A DNA stretch of 64,000 bases from Marinifilum breve (GTDB lineage Bacteria > Bacteroidota > Bacteroidia > Bacteroidales > Marinifilaceae): positions 124,001 to 188,000 of the forward strand of contig NZ_QFLI01000004.1 in NCBI RefSeq assembly GCF_003202155.1, in the 5' to 3' direction. The notes under the pieces are model-generated. The model saw nothing but the letters and a program-made list of their open reading frames with translations. It made no database searches and was not told the origin of the DNA. This document shows positions 45,498-53,772 of this stretch, piece by piece (within the stretch, counting starts at the first letter, position 1; each line of letters opens with the position of its first letter). Made by a program: the position numbers and the translations under genes.

Positions 45498-46685
45498 TTA
45501 GTAAATCATTTCCTCACGGAAATTTTCTACAATAGAAGAGAATGAATTTGCCACAGACTGGCCCAAACCACATTTAGCTGTCAACTTCATCGTATCGGTA
45601 AGCTTAAGCAATTTGTCTAAATAAGAGGCTGGCTTCTCACCGCGCTTCACGGCTTTAATGCCTTTTAGTAGTTGCTGACAGCCCACTCTACATGGAGTAC
45701 ATTGTCCGCATGATTCCTCCTCGAAGAAATCCAGATAGTTGTTCAATACATTGTACATGGAACGAGAAGAGTTGAAAATCATCATCGACCCTCCTGTAGG
45801 CAATGAAATACCCGTTAACTTTCCTTGATAACCAATGGAAGTCTTTCCAAATCGTTTACGTGGCACAAGGAAACCAGAGGCTCCACCCACCTGAACTGCT
45901 TTGGTGTCACCATCACCAAAATCGTCAACGAAATCCTGAACCGACATTCCCAGCTCCAATTCATAGATGCCTGGAATTGGCGTATCACCCGAAACCGAGA
46001 ACACCTTCGATCCACGAGAATCTTTCACACCCAGTTCACGGAATTTCTTCGCTCCATACTTTAATATGGTATAGGAATGTGCCAATGTCTCCACATTGTT
46101 GATTACCGTTGGCTTGTTCATATAACCAATTTCGGTTGGGAAAGGAGGCTTATTTCTAGGCTCCCCACGCTTTCCTTCCATAGATTCAAACAGAGCACTC
46201 TCCTCACCACAGATGTATGCTCCACTTCCCATGAAAATTTCAACACGGAAATCCAATCCCAATTCGTCTAATATATCGTGAAATCTTCTCAATTCCTTTT
46301 TCAGATTTGGAACCAAGAATTTGTATTCTCCTCTTAAATAAATGTAGCCTTTTCTTGCACCAATAATTTTAGCACAAACCGCCATACCGGATAGAACTTT
46401 ATGAGGAACTCGGGTTAAGATTTCCCTGTCCTTAAAGGTTCCCGGTTCGCCTTCGTCGGCATTACAAATCACAAATTTTTCATCTACTTTTTGCTCGGCA
46501 GTCAATTTCCATTTTAGTCCTGTTGGAAATCCTGCTCCCCCTCTACCCTTGAGACCGGAATTCACCATCTCATTGATTACTTCCTGATTGGACCTTGCCA
46601 ATGCATTTCTAAGAATCTCTTTACAATCTTGCTCGTTTTTAAAGATAAGATCGATTCTATGAAGTTGTTTTTTAGTTGTTGTCAT
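45498..46685 (-). CDS. hndC: NuoF-like diaphorase subunit of the hydrogenase (HndC type, minimal form)
   Basis: The 395-residue protein contains the NADH/FMN site (GLKGRGGAGFPTGLKWKL near residue 45, NADEGEPGTFKDRE near 94) and the N3-type cluster (ESCGQCTPCRVGC near 325 with AKCGLGQ near 372). It lacks both the N-terminal thioredoxin-like [2Fe-2S] domain and the C-terminal double [4Fe-4S] domain that many HndC/HydB subunits carry, so it corresponds to core NuoF. It should accept electrons from NADH or donate to NAD+ in the hydrogenase complex. Gaps to its neighbours are 46 and 48 bases. Confidence 0.92.
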   Translation of the reverse strand: MTTTKKQLHRIDLIFKNEQDCKEILRNALARSNQEVINEMVNSGLKGRGGAGFPTGLKWKLTAEQKVDEKFVICNADEGEPGTFKDREILTRVPHKVLSGMAVCAKIIGARKGYIYLRGEYKFLVPNLKKELRRFHDILDELGLDFRVEIFMGSGAYICGEESALFESMEGKRGEPRNKPPFPTEIGYMNKPTVINNVETLAHSYTILKYGAKKFRELGVKDSRGSKVFSVSGDTPIPGIYELELGMSVQDFVDDFGDGDTKAVQVGGASGFLVPRKRFGKTSIGYQGKLTGISLPTGGSMMIFNSSRSMYNVLNNYLDFFEEESCGQCTPCRVGCQQLLKGIKAVKRGEKPASYLDKLLKLTDTMKLTAKCGLGQSVANSFSSIVENFREEMIY

Positions 46686-46731
46686 ACCAAAGGGTATTTA
46701 GATTGTTAGTTTTGCTTTATCTAATACTAGC

Positions 46732-47199
46732 TTAGTTTTCTTCGCGATATTCTCTTAAAATATCCACCACCGATTCTGGTGTAAGCTCCGTATAAACATC
46801 GTCGTTCACCAGCATGGCAGGCGCCTTATGACACCATCCCAAACAGTTGGTCTGAAGAATGGTAAACTTTTTATCTACCGTGGTTTCACCAACCTTAATC
46901 TTTAAGAAGTTCTCAATTGCCTGTATAATTTGATTTTTGCCTTTCATGGCACAGGTAATTGTTTTGCATACTCGAATTACATACTTGCCTCTTGGATCTG
47001 TGTCGAGGAAGGAATAGAAGGTAGCCGTTCCGTAAACATCAGCAGCAGGTATGCTCATTTCTTTGGCAATCTTCAAAATTGCCTCTTCCGATAGGAATCT
47101 TTCCTGATCAATCACTCCCTGAAGAATGGGAAGCAAATTTTCGCGATCAGTACCATGCTTGGCAACTAAATCATGCACTAATTTTTCTTGAAAATCCAT
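46732..47199 (-). CDS. hndA: NuoE-like [2Fe-2S] subunit of the hydrogenase (HndA type)
   Basis: The 155-residue protein is a thioredoxin-like [2Fe-2S] subunit with four ligands in the expected spacing (CKTITC near residue 89 and CLGWC near 126) and the N-terminal helical part ILQGVIDQERFLSEEAI. It bridges the NuoF-like subunit to the rest of the complex. It is the first gene of the operon, with a 75-base hairpin in its leader at 47238-47302. An HndB gene is absent here. Confidence 0.92.
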   Translation of the reverse strand: MDFQEKLVHDLVAKHGTDRENLLPILQGVIDQERFLSEEAILKIAKEMSIPAADVYGTATFYSFLDTDPRGKYVIRVCKTITCAMKGKNQIIQAIENFLKIKVGETTVDKKFTILQTNCLGWCHKAPAMLVNDDVYTELTPESVVDILREYREEN

Positions 47200-47237
47200 A
47201 CACTGTAGGTTTTAGGGTTAATATTAATAGAGTAACA

Positions 47238-47302
47238 CCGATTATTTAATGACTTTAGCTTTTAGTTCACCAACTCCTAAAAGCCATTCATTAATATATC
47301 GG
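47238..47302 (-). promoter_or_regulatory. Large imperfect hairpin in the hydrogenase leader
   Basis: An outer 15-bp pair (CCGATTATTTAATGA with TCATTAATATATCGG, two mismatches) encloses a perfect GCTTTTAG/CTAAAAGC inner stem and an 11-base loop. It ends 39 bases before the hndA ATG. It may be a dimer-binding operator or a leader RNA structure. Confidence 0.45.
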
Positions 47303-47597
47303 CATTATACCACCACCAACTTCTTAGTATAAATGGCATAACACTATGAATATAAAAAAATTAAAGAAATATTTCTCTATTTATTTAAAAAACCTTAACA
47401 GTCAATTCATTACCAAAACAAACAATAATAAAGCTTAACTTAAGAAATCCATAACTCTCCAACATCAGCAAACAAAAGGCTTCTGGAAGATTTGTATCTA
47501 TAATAATTTTTCAATACGTTCAACATAAAGTGTCGCAAAACATATGTAATTTGTATTTAGACTCCTTTTAAACTATGATAAACATGACAAAAGTCAT
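47303..47597. other. Gene-free AT-rich spacer upstream of the hydrogenase operon
   Basis: I see no ORF, repeat or confident promoter box here. It must contain the operon promoter unless transcription starts within the hairpin region. Confidence 0.5.
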
Positions 47598-47634
47598 AAA
47601 GAAAGCCTTCGATAATTATCCGAAGGCTTTCTTT
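47598..47634 (-). terminator. Hairpin downstream of the S41 protease
   Basis: AAAGAAAGCCTTCG pairs with CGAAGGCTTTCTTT around an AT loop. It stands about 100 bases past the S41 stop. T runs are short, so termination is probable but not certain. Confidence 0.6.
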
Positions 47635-47731
47635 ATGAATACTTTAAGTTTTTTAGCTTCTGAAATTTGTTTCTAATTCGTTTAGTTATCAAATACCAGT
47701 TGATGCAATTATTCTACTTCTGAATCGTGCA

Positions 47732-49237
47732 TCAATTTTTATCACCTTCAGCAATCAGTTGAAAAACGGTCTCAAGTTCCGGATCCTGCTTATTTAGAAC
47801 ATATTGATAATATATTTCACCCCCAAGTTCTATGTCGGGATTGACTTTTAACTCAGGTACTTTTTCATAAAGTTCATCGGAAAAGTTCACGACCATTAAC
47901 GGAACTTTCACTTTAAATCCCGTATGAGGCATTTGATAAGTAATATTGGTACCTGCCGTAATTGAATGGTGAGATCCTCCAATTTGTTCTCCGATGATGA
48001 CACCACGTTTCTCCCCCTTAAACAAAGCTGTAAAGTAAGATGATGCGGAACAAGTATAACCTCCTACCAACAAATATACATTTCCCCGAAAAGCATGTTT
48101 GTTTGGTAACATTTCCTGCTCTTTAATAGCTTCAGAGAAAAAACTTGATTCGCCCTTTTCAAAATTTGAACGATAAGCATTCATAAAATCCGCTATATCT
48201 TCTTCTCCCTTACATTCTTTATCATCCAACTTTATAATATATTCCTCTTGTGGCAATAAGAAGTCTGGAATTTCAAGTCGAGCATGCTGTACAAACTTAT
48301 TTTTAGCGATATAAGAGTATAAAAGTCCGGGATTGTGGATTTCCCCACCTCCATTATGCCTTAGGTCAATTATGAGGTTCTCAGCTCCAAGCTTACCAAC
48401 TTCTTTAAATATTTTTTTGAAGCACTTATCAAACTTAGCCTTCTTATTACTAAATCTTTCAAACCTCCCCAAATTAGAATTCTCATCCCAACTAAAGCTA
48501 TTCAGCTGAAAGTAATATGCTTTGTGCTTGGGATAATATTTGGTATTAATGAAGTTTTTCAAAGAATCTCTATTCAATGGATAAACAAGCAGCTCATTTA
48601 GTTGCTTCACGCATTCGCTTCGATCCAACCCATCAATCTTCTTTTTTAAGTTTATTTCCGGGGCAGATGGTTCTGAATAGGCAACAGAATAAGATCGCGT
48701 GAAAGGCTTTTTTATACAATAGTCAATGGAAAATTGCCATTCTATTCTTCTTTTCGAGAGATTACCTGAATCCGTTGAGATCATTCTTAAAACCGAATCG
48801 ATAGCTTGACCATTAATGGAATGGATGATACTGGCATAGGGCAACATTCCTCTCTTTCCATTCACCACCACACGATCTTTCAAGATTTTTATGGGCAAAG
48901 GAAACAGTTTTGCTTCTTTAAGCAGAGGAGTCAAAACATCTTCATCAATCTGAATGCTAGCATGCTCATCGAACTGGGTGGGCAGATCCAATTCAGCCAG
49001 GAAATTAAAATACTCCAGGCTAGTCATAGCCTTACCCTCAATGGTACTTTTCTTTTCTTCTATCAGCTTAGAAATTTGGTTTCTCTCCTCCTTACTCAAT
49101 TTTGGAGAAATTCCAATAACAATATCTCCCAGTATTTCCAGCTCTTCCTGTAACAATTTGGAATCAATTTTATCCTGTCCAAAAAGCTGATTAGACAGTA
49201 ACAACAAGCCAGCTACTGCCAACAATAATATTCTCAT
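47732..49237 (-). CDS. Secreted S41-family (tail-specific type) peptidase
   Basis: A signal peptide (MRILLLAVAGLLLLSNQLFG) precedes a helical N-terminal region, a divergent PDZ-like part (residues about 90-200) and the S41 catalytic core. LIIDLRHNGGGE lies near residue 291, and the nucleophile is probably the Ser within GGYTCSASSYF near residue 396, with the later GEQIGGSHHSITAG. S41 enzymes cleave unfolded or tagged proteins using a Ser-Lys dyad; the Lys is not identifiable with certainty here. It is probably periplasmic. A broken tail-tube gene follows upstream on the same strand. Confidence 0.85.
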   Translation of the reverse strand: MRILLLAVAGLLLLSNQLFGQDKIDSKLLQEELEILGDIVIGISPKLSKEERNQISKLIEEKKSTIEGKAMTSLEYFNFLAELDLPTQFDEHASIQIDEDVLTPLLKEAKLFPLPIKILKDRVVVNGKRGMLPYASIIHSINGQAIDSVLRMISTDSGNLSKRRIEWQFSIDYCIKKPFTRSYSVAYSEPSAPEINLKKKIDGLDRSECVKQLNELLVYPLNRDSLKNFINTKYYPKHKAYYFQLNSFSWDENSNLGRFERFSNKKAKFDKCFKKIFKEVGKLGAENLIIDLRHNGGGEIHNPGLLYSYIAKNKFVQHARLEIPDFLLPQEEYIIKLDDKECKGEEDIADFMNAYRSNFEKGESSFFSEAIKEQEMLPNKHAFRGNVYLLVGGYTCSASSYFTALFKGEKRGVIIGEQIGGSHHSITAGTNITYQMPHTGFKVKVPLMVVNFSDELYEKVPELKVNPDIELGGEIYYQYVLNKQDPELETVFQLIAEGDKN

Positions 49238-49293
49238 GAAATGATCTTCTTATTAATTACTATTAACTCTTGCCAATGATTTTGTAGTACCCA

Positions 49294-49719
49294 TTACTTT
49301 AAGCGATATTCTTGGTTAGCTCCTGAACCATCAGTCTCTATCCCTTCATAAGCCATTTCCAGCAATTCTATTGCAACTTCATCTCCCTCTTCCTTTAAAT
49401 CCGTGCCCGTAATCTTAGTTGGCCAGGCATTATGCAATTTTCAACTCATTGCCGGTTCACCACTTTCATCCAACAAACGAATGAGCACAGTACATTTATT
49501 CATGGTATTCATTTTAATGGAATCATACCATTTAAAAAAGTTGTCAGTTTTTGTAAAAATCCCTTTTTTCAAGCTTACATTCGCAGATTGCAAACCTCCT
49601 TCACTAGCAAGATCTAATCCTGCAACTTCTTGAAATTTTGCTTCAACACCTGACTCCAGCTTTACTTCAAAGTAGAACTTAGGCAATGGCCAAGAGGCAC
49701 TTGTTTTATCTTCTGACAT
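49294..49719 (-). pseudogene. Phage/eCIS tail-tube-like gene interrupted by one in-frame TGA
   Basis: From the ATG at 49719 the protein reads like a gp19-type tail tube protein (WPLPKFYFEVKLESG, FQEVAGLDL, VSLKKGIFTKTDNFFKWYDSIKMNT, LLDESGEPAMS). At 49441-49443 a TGA stands where the family normally has Trp. The same frame then continues KLHNAWPTKITGTDLKEEGD to a TAA at 49294, giving 141 codons, close to the usual 140-150. So one point change (TGG to TGA) breaks an otherwise complete gene. No sheath, baseplate or other injection-system gene is nearby. Readthrough of TGA or a sequencing error are alternatives. Confidence 0.8.
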
Positions 49720-49835
49720 TCTTCTATTCTTAATTGATTGGCATTCTTTTTACTTACCATTTACATGGATTGATTTTAACAAACGAAGTGAGTGTACCAT
49801 TAATGTTTTATAAACTCTAAATATCCAGTAAGCCA

Positions 49836-49872
49836 CAAGAAAGGATTCTTGCGGCAACGGGGGGTTAGGGCC
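49836..49872. other. Left end of a cassette-like unit (hairpin plus GTTAGGGCC)
   Basis: GTTAGGGCC (49864-49872) contains the stop codon of the toroid gene and is the exact complement of GGCCCTAAC at 53687-53695. Next to it lies a hairpin, GCCACAAGAA/TTCTTGCGGC. This fits the 3' end (R'' box plus part of an attC) of a cassette read on the minus strand, but a full attC is not evident on this side. Confidence 0.45.
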
Positions 49873-51319
49873 AGTACTTCTTTATTGATTCATAGATGAC
49901 TGTTGCTATAATACTACCAATAATTGACAATCCGAAAGCAAATGAAACACTTTCTGTTATGCTTTTATCCTTAAAAATATTGAAAAATAAAAAACTCCCC
50001 GAAAGAAGAATTACTGCTAAAACTGCTAAAACTGTCCAAAATTTCCTTCGAAAAAATGTCATATTTACATAACTATCAAAATTATCTTTGGCATAGTTAA
50101 GTGCTTTCACTCCATTTTGAATGCCATAAATCGGATAGTCTTCTGAAGGTATTTGTCTTCTGCATTTAAAAGCTCCTAAATATTTTCCACTATAAGATTG
50201 ACGTTTCAGCAAATTTTCAAAACCTACAGAAAGTAATTTTGATAGCTTCAATTTATAGAAAATGTTAAGCTCCTTTTTTAATTTATCGTCATTAATAAGT
50301 AAAGCTGTATAGAATATAATTGCATCGATAAAAGTTTCATGGTGAATTAGATTCTTTTTGAAGACTTTCTTGTCGGAATTAACAAATTGTGCATATTCAT
50401 CAAAATAATCTGAGTTATTAATCTTATCGGGAGTGTAAACGTTTTTATTATTTAGTAGCCATTTCACCGCTTTGATAAGATTATCTTTGTGTAAATCATA
50501 ATCTGAACTTAAAAAGAATGATAATGCACTACAAGTATGAGCAATACTTTCAAATTCCCCACGCTGTCTGGAAAAACCTCCTTTAGCGGACTGAGACACT
50601 AGAAGTTCCTCTGATGCTTCTTCAATTAACAATTTAATTAATCTTAGATTCTCATTTTGAACACTGTCATGGTCTTTTATCTTGTCATAAACAAGCTGAA
50701 GTGTGTTTAACACGCTGACAGTGGCAGAAGTCGTTGATATTACACTAGCTTTATTATTAAATCTTTCAATACCTGTATATGACCAAGCTTTATTTGCCCT
50801 ATTTTCACTTAGCCAATTGATTGATTGATTGATATAATTAAGACGATTTTTTAAGGGACCTAATTCGTACCTATCAAGTATTGGTTTGTCAATAATTGGA
50901 TTTTCTGATAAAAAGTCTAGACGTATTAATGCATTAATTGCAAAACTTGTATCATTTATTATCCCTTCGAGCTGTATATCTTCTTTGCTATCGACAATAA
51001 TAAATGATGGCCAAGAACCATCTGTATTTCTCATAAACAAAAGAGAATTGGCTCCTTCATTTATTATTTTTTTCGTGTCAGGATTAATATTTTGTGAAAA
51101 AAGTATTTGAGTAGATATTAGACCCATTGCGGTTGCACAGGTGTCAATAAGGTCATCATGAAAAGGGACATCAGGCTCTGAATCTGTGAATAAAAAAAGA
51201 GGCCAAAACGAAGTAGTGTTCTTTTCTATAGTTGTTGTTCCTTTTGTTGAGTGTAGAACAACCTTAGACATATTAATAGCCTTTTCAATTCTTGTTTGTA
51301 ATGATTTTTTATTTTCCAT
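49865..51319 (-). CDS. Alpha/alpha-toroid (prenyltransferase/squalene-cyclase-repeat-like) protein with two C-terminal membrane helices
   Basis: The 484-residue protein has no signal peptide. Residues about 60-400 show repeated helical hairpins with turns rich in Gly and aromatics (DGSWPSF near 100, KAWSYTG near 175, KGGFSRQRGEFES near 250). These resemble prenyltransferase or squalene-cyclase repeats, but the catalytic DxDD of cyclases is not seen. Two hydrophobic helices at about 424-446 and 456-477 anchor the C-terminus in the membrane, with RRK before the first. The stop codon lies inside the cassette-end motif. It starts 2 bases after the alcohol dehydrogenase-like gene. Fold assignment is moderate; function unknown, possibly the membrane-bound product acceptor or effector of the operon. 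Confidence 0.7.
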   Translation of the reverse strand: MENKKSLQTRIEKAINMSKVVLHSTKGTTTIEKNTTSFWPLFLFTDSEPDVPFHDDLIDTCATAMGLISTQILFSQNINPDTKKIINEGANSLLFMRNTDGSWPSFIIVDSKEDIQLEGIINDTSFAINALIRLDFLSENPIIDKPILDRYELGPLKNRLNYINQSINWLSENRANKAWSYTGIERFNNKASVISTTSATVSVLNTLQLVYDKIKDHDSVQNENLRLIKLLIEEASEELLVSQSAKGGFSRQRGEFESIAHTCSALSFFLSSDYDLHKDNLIKAVKWLLNNKNVYTPDKINNSDYFDEYAQFVNSDKKVFKKNLIHHETFIDAIIFYTALLINDDKLKKELNIFYKLKLSKLLSVGFENLLKRQSYSGKYLGAFKCRRQIPSEDYPIYGIQNGVKALNYAKDNFDSYVNMTFFRRKFWTVLAVLAVILLSGSFLFFNIFKDKSITESVSFAFGLSIIGSIIATVIYESIKKYWP

Positions 51320-51321
51320 AA

Positions 51322-52485
51322 CTACTTAATAGAATTATGGAAAATATTTTCAATAATATCACTTGTCAATTCCACAGGTGCAGTAGCCATGTCTGGATTT
51401 TGAGATTCCTCAGTCAGTTTATACATATCAACTTTTTTTGCACGTAATATTTCTAAATCTTCGGTGATATTAACGTCTAATTTTTCCAAGAACCACTCAT
51501 ATTGTGCAATAATATCCTTTGGAAATGATTTGTGAAGTGGGGTGATAAGTTTTACCAATTCATCTTCAAGCAATTTAAGCTTTGGTAGTTTAATTGATTT
51601 ATAATAAGATAATATACCTTTCGCAACAATTGTTTGAGCTACCCCGTGATGTATATTGTATCGACCACTTAGAGGGTCGGATAAAGCATGTATAGCACCT
51701 ACACCAGAATTCGAAACGCCTAAAAGACTATCTAGTGCAGATAATGCTACGTAGGATTTAGCTTTTAAATCATCTGGCTGTTTCGATAACGCAGGTAGGT
51801 ATAGTATGCTATTCTTAATAGCTTCTAATGCAAATTTGTCTGAAAATGGATTAGAATTTTTAGCCAGATATGCTTCTAATCCTTGGAAAAATGCATCGAT
51901 ACCAACTTTTGAAATTGTTGACCTTTCAGAACAAGTCATAACACTTATGTCATAAATCGAAGCAAACGGGAATAAAAATGGGCTAAATATTATATGTTTC
52001 TGTAAATTTAATCTCACAAGGGAAGCTGGTGAAATTTCTGCTCCAGTACCTGTAATTGTTGGAATGGTAATTAATGGTAATAACTCATTTTTAATACCTG
52101 GGACACTATGTTTTCCTGTAACTGTATAGTCAATTAATTTATCTTCATGTGATAAAGATAAATTAATCGCTTTTGCAGCATCATGAACACTCCCTCCTCC
52201 AATAGAAATTATCAAATCAGATTTGGATTCCTTTAGCTTAGTGGCACCCGATTTAATAATTTCTTCTGTTGGATTTGTGGTCACGCCTTCAAAAACAGTA
52301 AAGGATATATTATGGCTTGTTAGAAGCTTTTGTAACCTTTCTAGTGTCCCAGAAGCTTGATTGCTTTTAGAACCACAAATAATTAATACCTTATTCCCAA
52401 ACGGAGTAATTAGATTTGAGATTTCATCGATTTTATTTTCTCCGAAAATAATTCTTGTTGGAAAATTGTAGTGAAATTCTATCAT
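51322..52485 (-). CDS. Divergent iron-containing alcohol dehydrogenase-like protein
   Basis: The 387-residue protein has the group III Fe-ADH fold: an N-terminal Rossmann part with IISIGGGSVHDAAKAI near residues 92-107 and a helical C-terminal domain with metal-site region DAFFQGLEAY near 193 and AIHALSDPLSGRYNIHHG near 260-277. Compared with FucO, the Asp, first His and last His ligands are present. The second ligand His is Gln (DAFFQ), and the conserved catalytic-region His four residues after the first His is Asp (HALSD). So metal binding or chemistry may be altered. It lies 4 bases after the ThiC-like gene. The substrate is unknown; an aldehyde or ketone made by the ThiC-like enzyme is one inference. 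Confidence 0.85.
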   Translation of the reverse strand: MIEFHYNFPTRIIFGENKIDEISNLITPFGNKVLIICGSKSNQASGTLERLQKLLTSHNISFTVFEGVTTNPTEEIIKSGATKLKESKSDLIISIGGGSVHDAAKAINLSLSHEDKLIDYTVTGKHSVPGIKNELLPLITIPTITGTGAEISPASLVRLNLQKHIIFSPFLFPFASIYDISVMTCSERSTISKVGIDAFFQGLEAYLAKNSNPFSDKFALEAIKNSILYLPALSKQPDDLKAKSYVALSALDSLLGVSNSGVGAIHALSDPLSGRYNIHHGVAQTIVAKGILSYYKSIKLPKLKLLEDELVKLITPLHKSFPKDIIAQYEWFLEKLDVNITEDLEILRAKKVDMYKLTEESQNPDMATAPVELTSDIIENIFHNSIK

Positions 52486-52489
52486 AATA

Positions 52490-53653
52490 TCAATATTTTA
52501 AAGTAAGTGGACATTCATTATTACATCTCATGCAGCCAGGTTCAAATTTATCAGATTCGTTTTCTAGAAAAAGTCCTTGATTTGTAACACATGTTTTATT
52601 ATATGAGCGAGTCAAGGCTACATTTTTATCAATTTGAGCATATTCAGGAAATAAACTAATATTAACGGAATGTGCAGCAACTCTAGCCGATTTTAATCCT
52701 TCAATAATTGATTCAAAATTCGGCACGTTGCCAGTGTGTTCTTCTCTTGTTACTGAATGGAAAACTTTTGCAACTCCCTGCATGCCAAGATGAGATGCTC
52801 CAATTGCAGAAGCTACATGGTCAAAAGAGATGGAAGCATCTGTTGGTATAGGACCTAACGGCATAAAGGGCACTTTTATTTTTTTAATAATATCACCATA
52901 TTCTTGAATTTGACTTAGTCTAATATGGCCAACACCTTCCATCATCGTATCAACACCTCTTTCTCTCGCTTTTGACACAAATTCCGATTGAAGTTTAGTT
53001 TCCTCAATATGTACTTCATCTAAAGCCTCAAAAATATTAGACGGACGAAAGGTAGTACCAATACTAATAGCCATATTGTGTTTTTTCAATATTTCTAAAA
53101 TGGAGTCAAAATTCTTTGAAATAATATTTTCGTTTCTTTGGTTAATTTTGTTATCTGATAATATTATGCCTCCACCTCTTGCGGTCGTTGGTAAAACTCT
53201 AGTTTTTTTTGCAATCTCAAGTAGTTTTTCGTTTGCTGTAGGATGTAGTGTTACAAAACTAACTCCAAATTCAGCCATCTCGTGAAGTCTTTCTAAAAAC
53301 TCCGTTTCACATATTCCTTTTTCGGAATCATATGACAAATAATGAGGAAGAGTTCCGACTGGTCCTGAAAACGTATTGACAATTGTTTTCCAAAAAGGTT
53401 TTTTCAGTTTTACAATTGTATGATCCATAATTATGTCGGGTGAATATGGCAATTGTTCAAGCTTATCCAGCTTATTTATCTCATTTTGGTGATTTGAAAT
53501 CTCCGAAACACCAATATTTGTAGCAACTTTGACTAGAAAGCCTTCGCCAACACAAACGTTATTTCCTTTTCCTTTAAGAAAGGTTGTATATGGATTCTTT
53601 ATTTTTTCCTGAAACTCTTTCTGAGTATAGATTCCTGTTTTGATTTCTATCAT
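52490..53653 (-). CDS. ThiC-like radical-SAM-family protein of unknown product
   Basis: The 387-residue protein resembles the catalytic barrel of ThiC/5-hydroxybenzimidazole synthase: FGVSFVTLHPT, TTARGGGI, MAISIGTTFRPSNI, MMEGVGHIRLSQI and PFMPLGPIPTDASISFDHVASAIGA appear in ThiC order. The His residues of EGVGHI (near 241) and FDHV (near 277) match the ThiC metal ligands. The extreme C-terminus has CMRCNNEC, a CX2CX3C motif, where ThiC has CX2CX4C for its [4Fe-4S] cluster. The ThiC N-terminal domain is absent. ThiC turns aminoimidazole ribotide into HMP-P by radical rearrangement; the product here is not known. A strong AGGAGT precedes the ATG. It heads a three-gene operon. Confidence 0.8.
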   Translation of the reverse strand: MIEIKTGIYTQKEFQEKIKNPYTTFLKGKGNNVCVGEGFLVKVATNIGVSEISNHQNEINKLDKLEQLPYSPDIIMDHTIVKLKKPFWKTIVNTFSGPVGTLPHYLSYDSEKGICETEFLERLHEMAEFGVSFVTLHPTANEKLLEIAKKTRVLPTTARGGGIILSDNKINQRNENIISKNFDSILEILKKHNMAISIGTTFRPSNIFEALDEVHIEETKLQSEFVSKARERGVDTMMEGVGHIRLSQIQEYGDIIKKIKVPFMPLGPIPTDASISFDHVASAIGASHLGMQGVAKVFHSVTREEHTGNVPNFESIIEGLKSARVAAHSVNISLFPEYAQIDKNVALTRSYNKTCVTNQGLFLENESDKFEPGCMRCNNECPLTLKY

Positions 53654-53686
53654 ATGCTTCTTACTCCTATTTCGTCAGTTTGTATT

Positions 53687-53768
53687 GGCCCTAACGGTTA
53701 GTGTATGCGTAGTAGCCCTGTGTTGCGCCTGCGGCAGGGCTATTACGTATGACACATTGTTGGCAACC
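53687..53768 (-). other. attC-like recombination site between two cassette-like units
   Basis: Read on the minus strand: GGTTGCCAAC (R''-like), AAT, a 21-base arm from GTGTC to GCCCTG, a 14-base loop, a 20-base arm ending CATACAC, TAACC, then GTTAGGGCC (R'-like). The arms pair with two G-U type mismatches and one extrahelical C, as in integron attC hairpins. R' ends match GTTRRRY only in part. The stop of the OLD gene is 4 bases away and the ATG of the ThiC-like gene 33 bases away. Confidence 0.6.
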
Positions 53769-53772
53769 GTAT

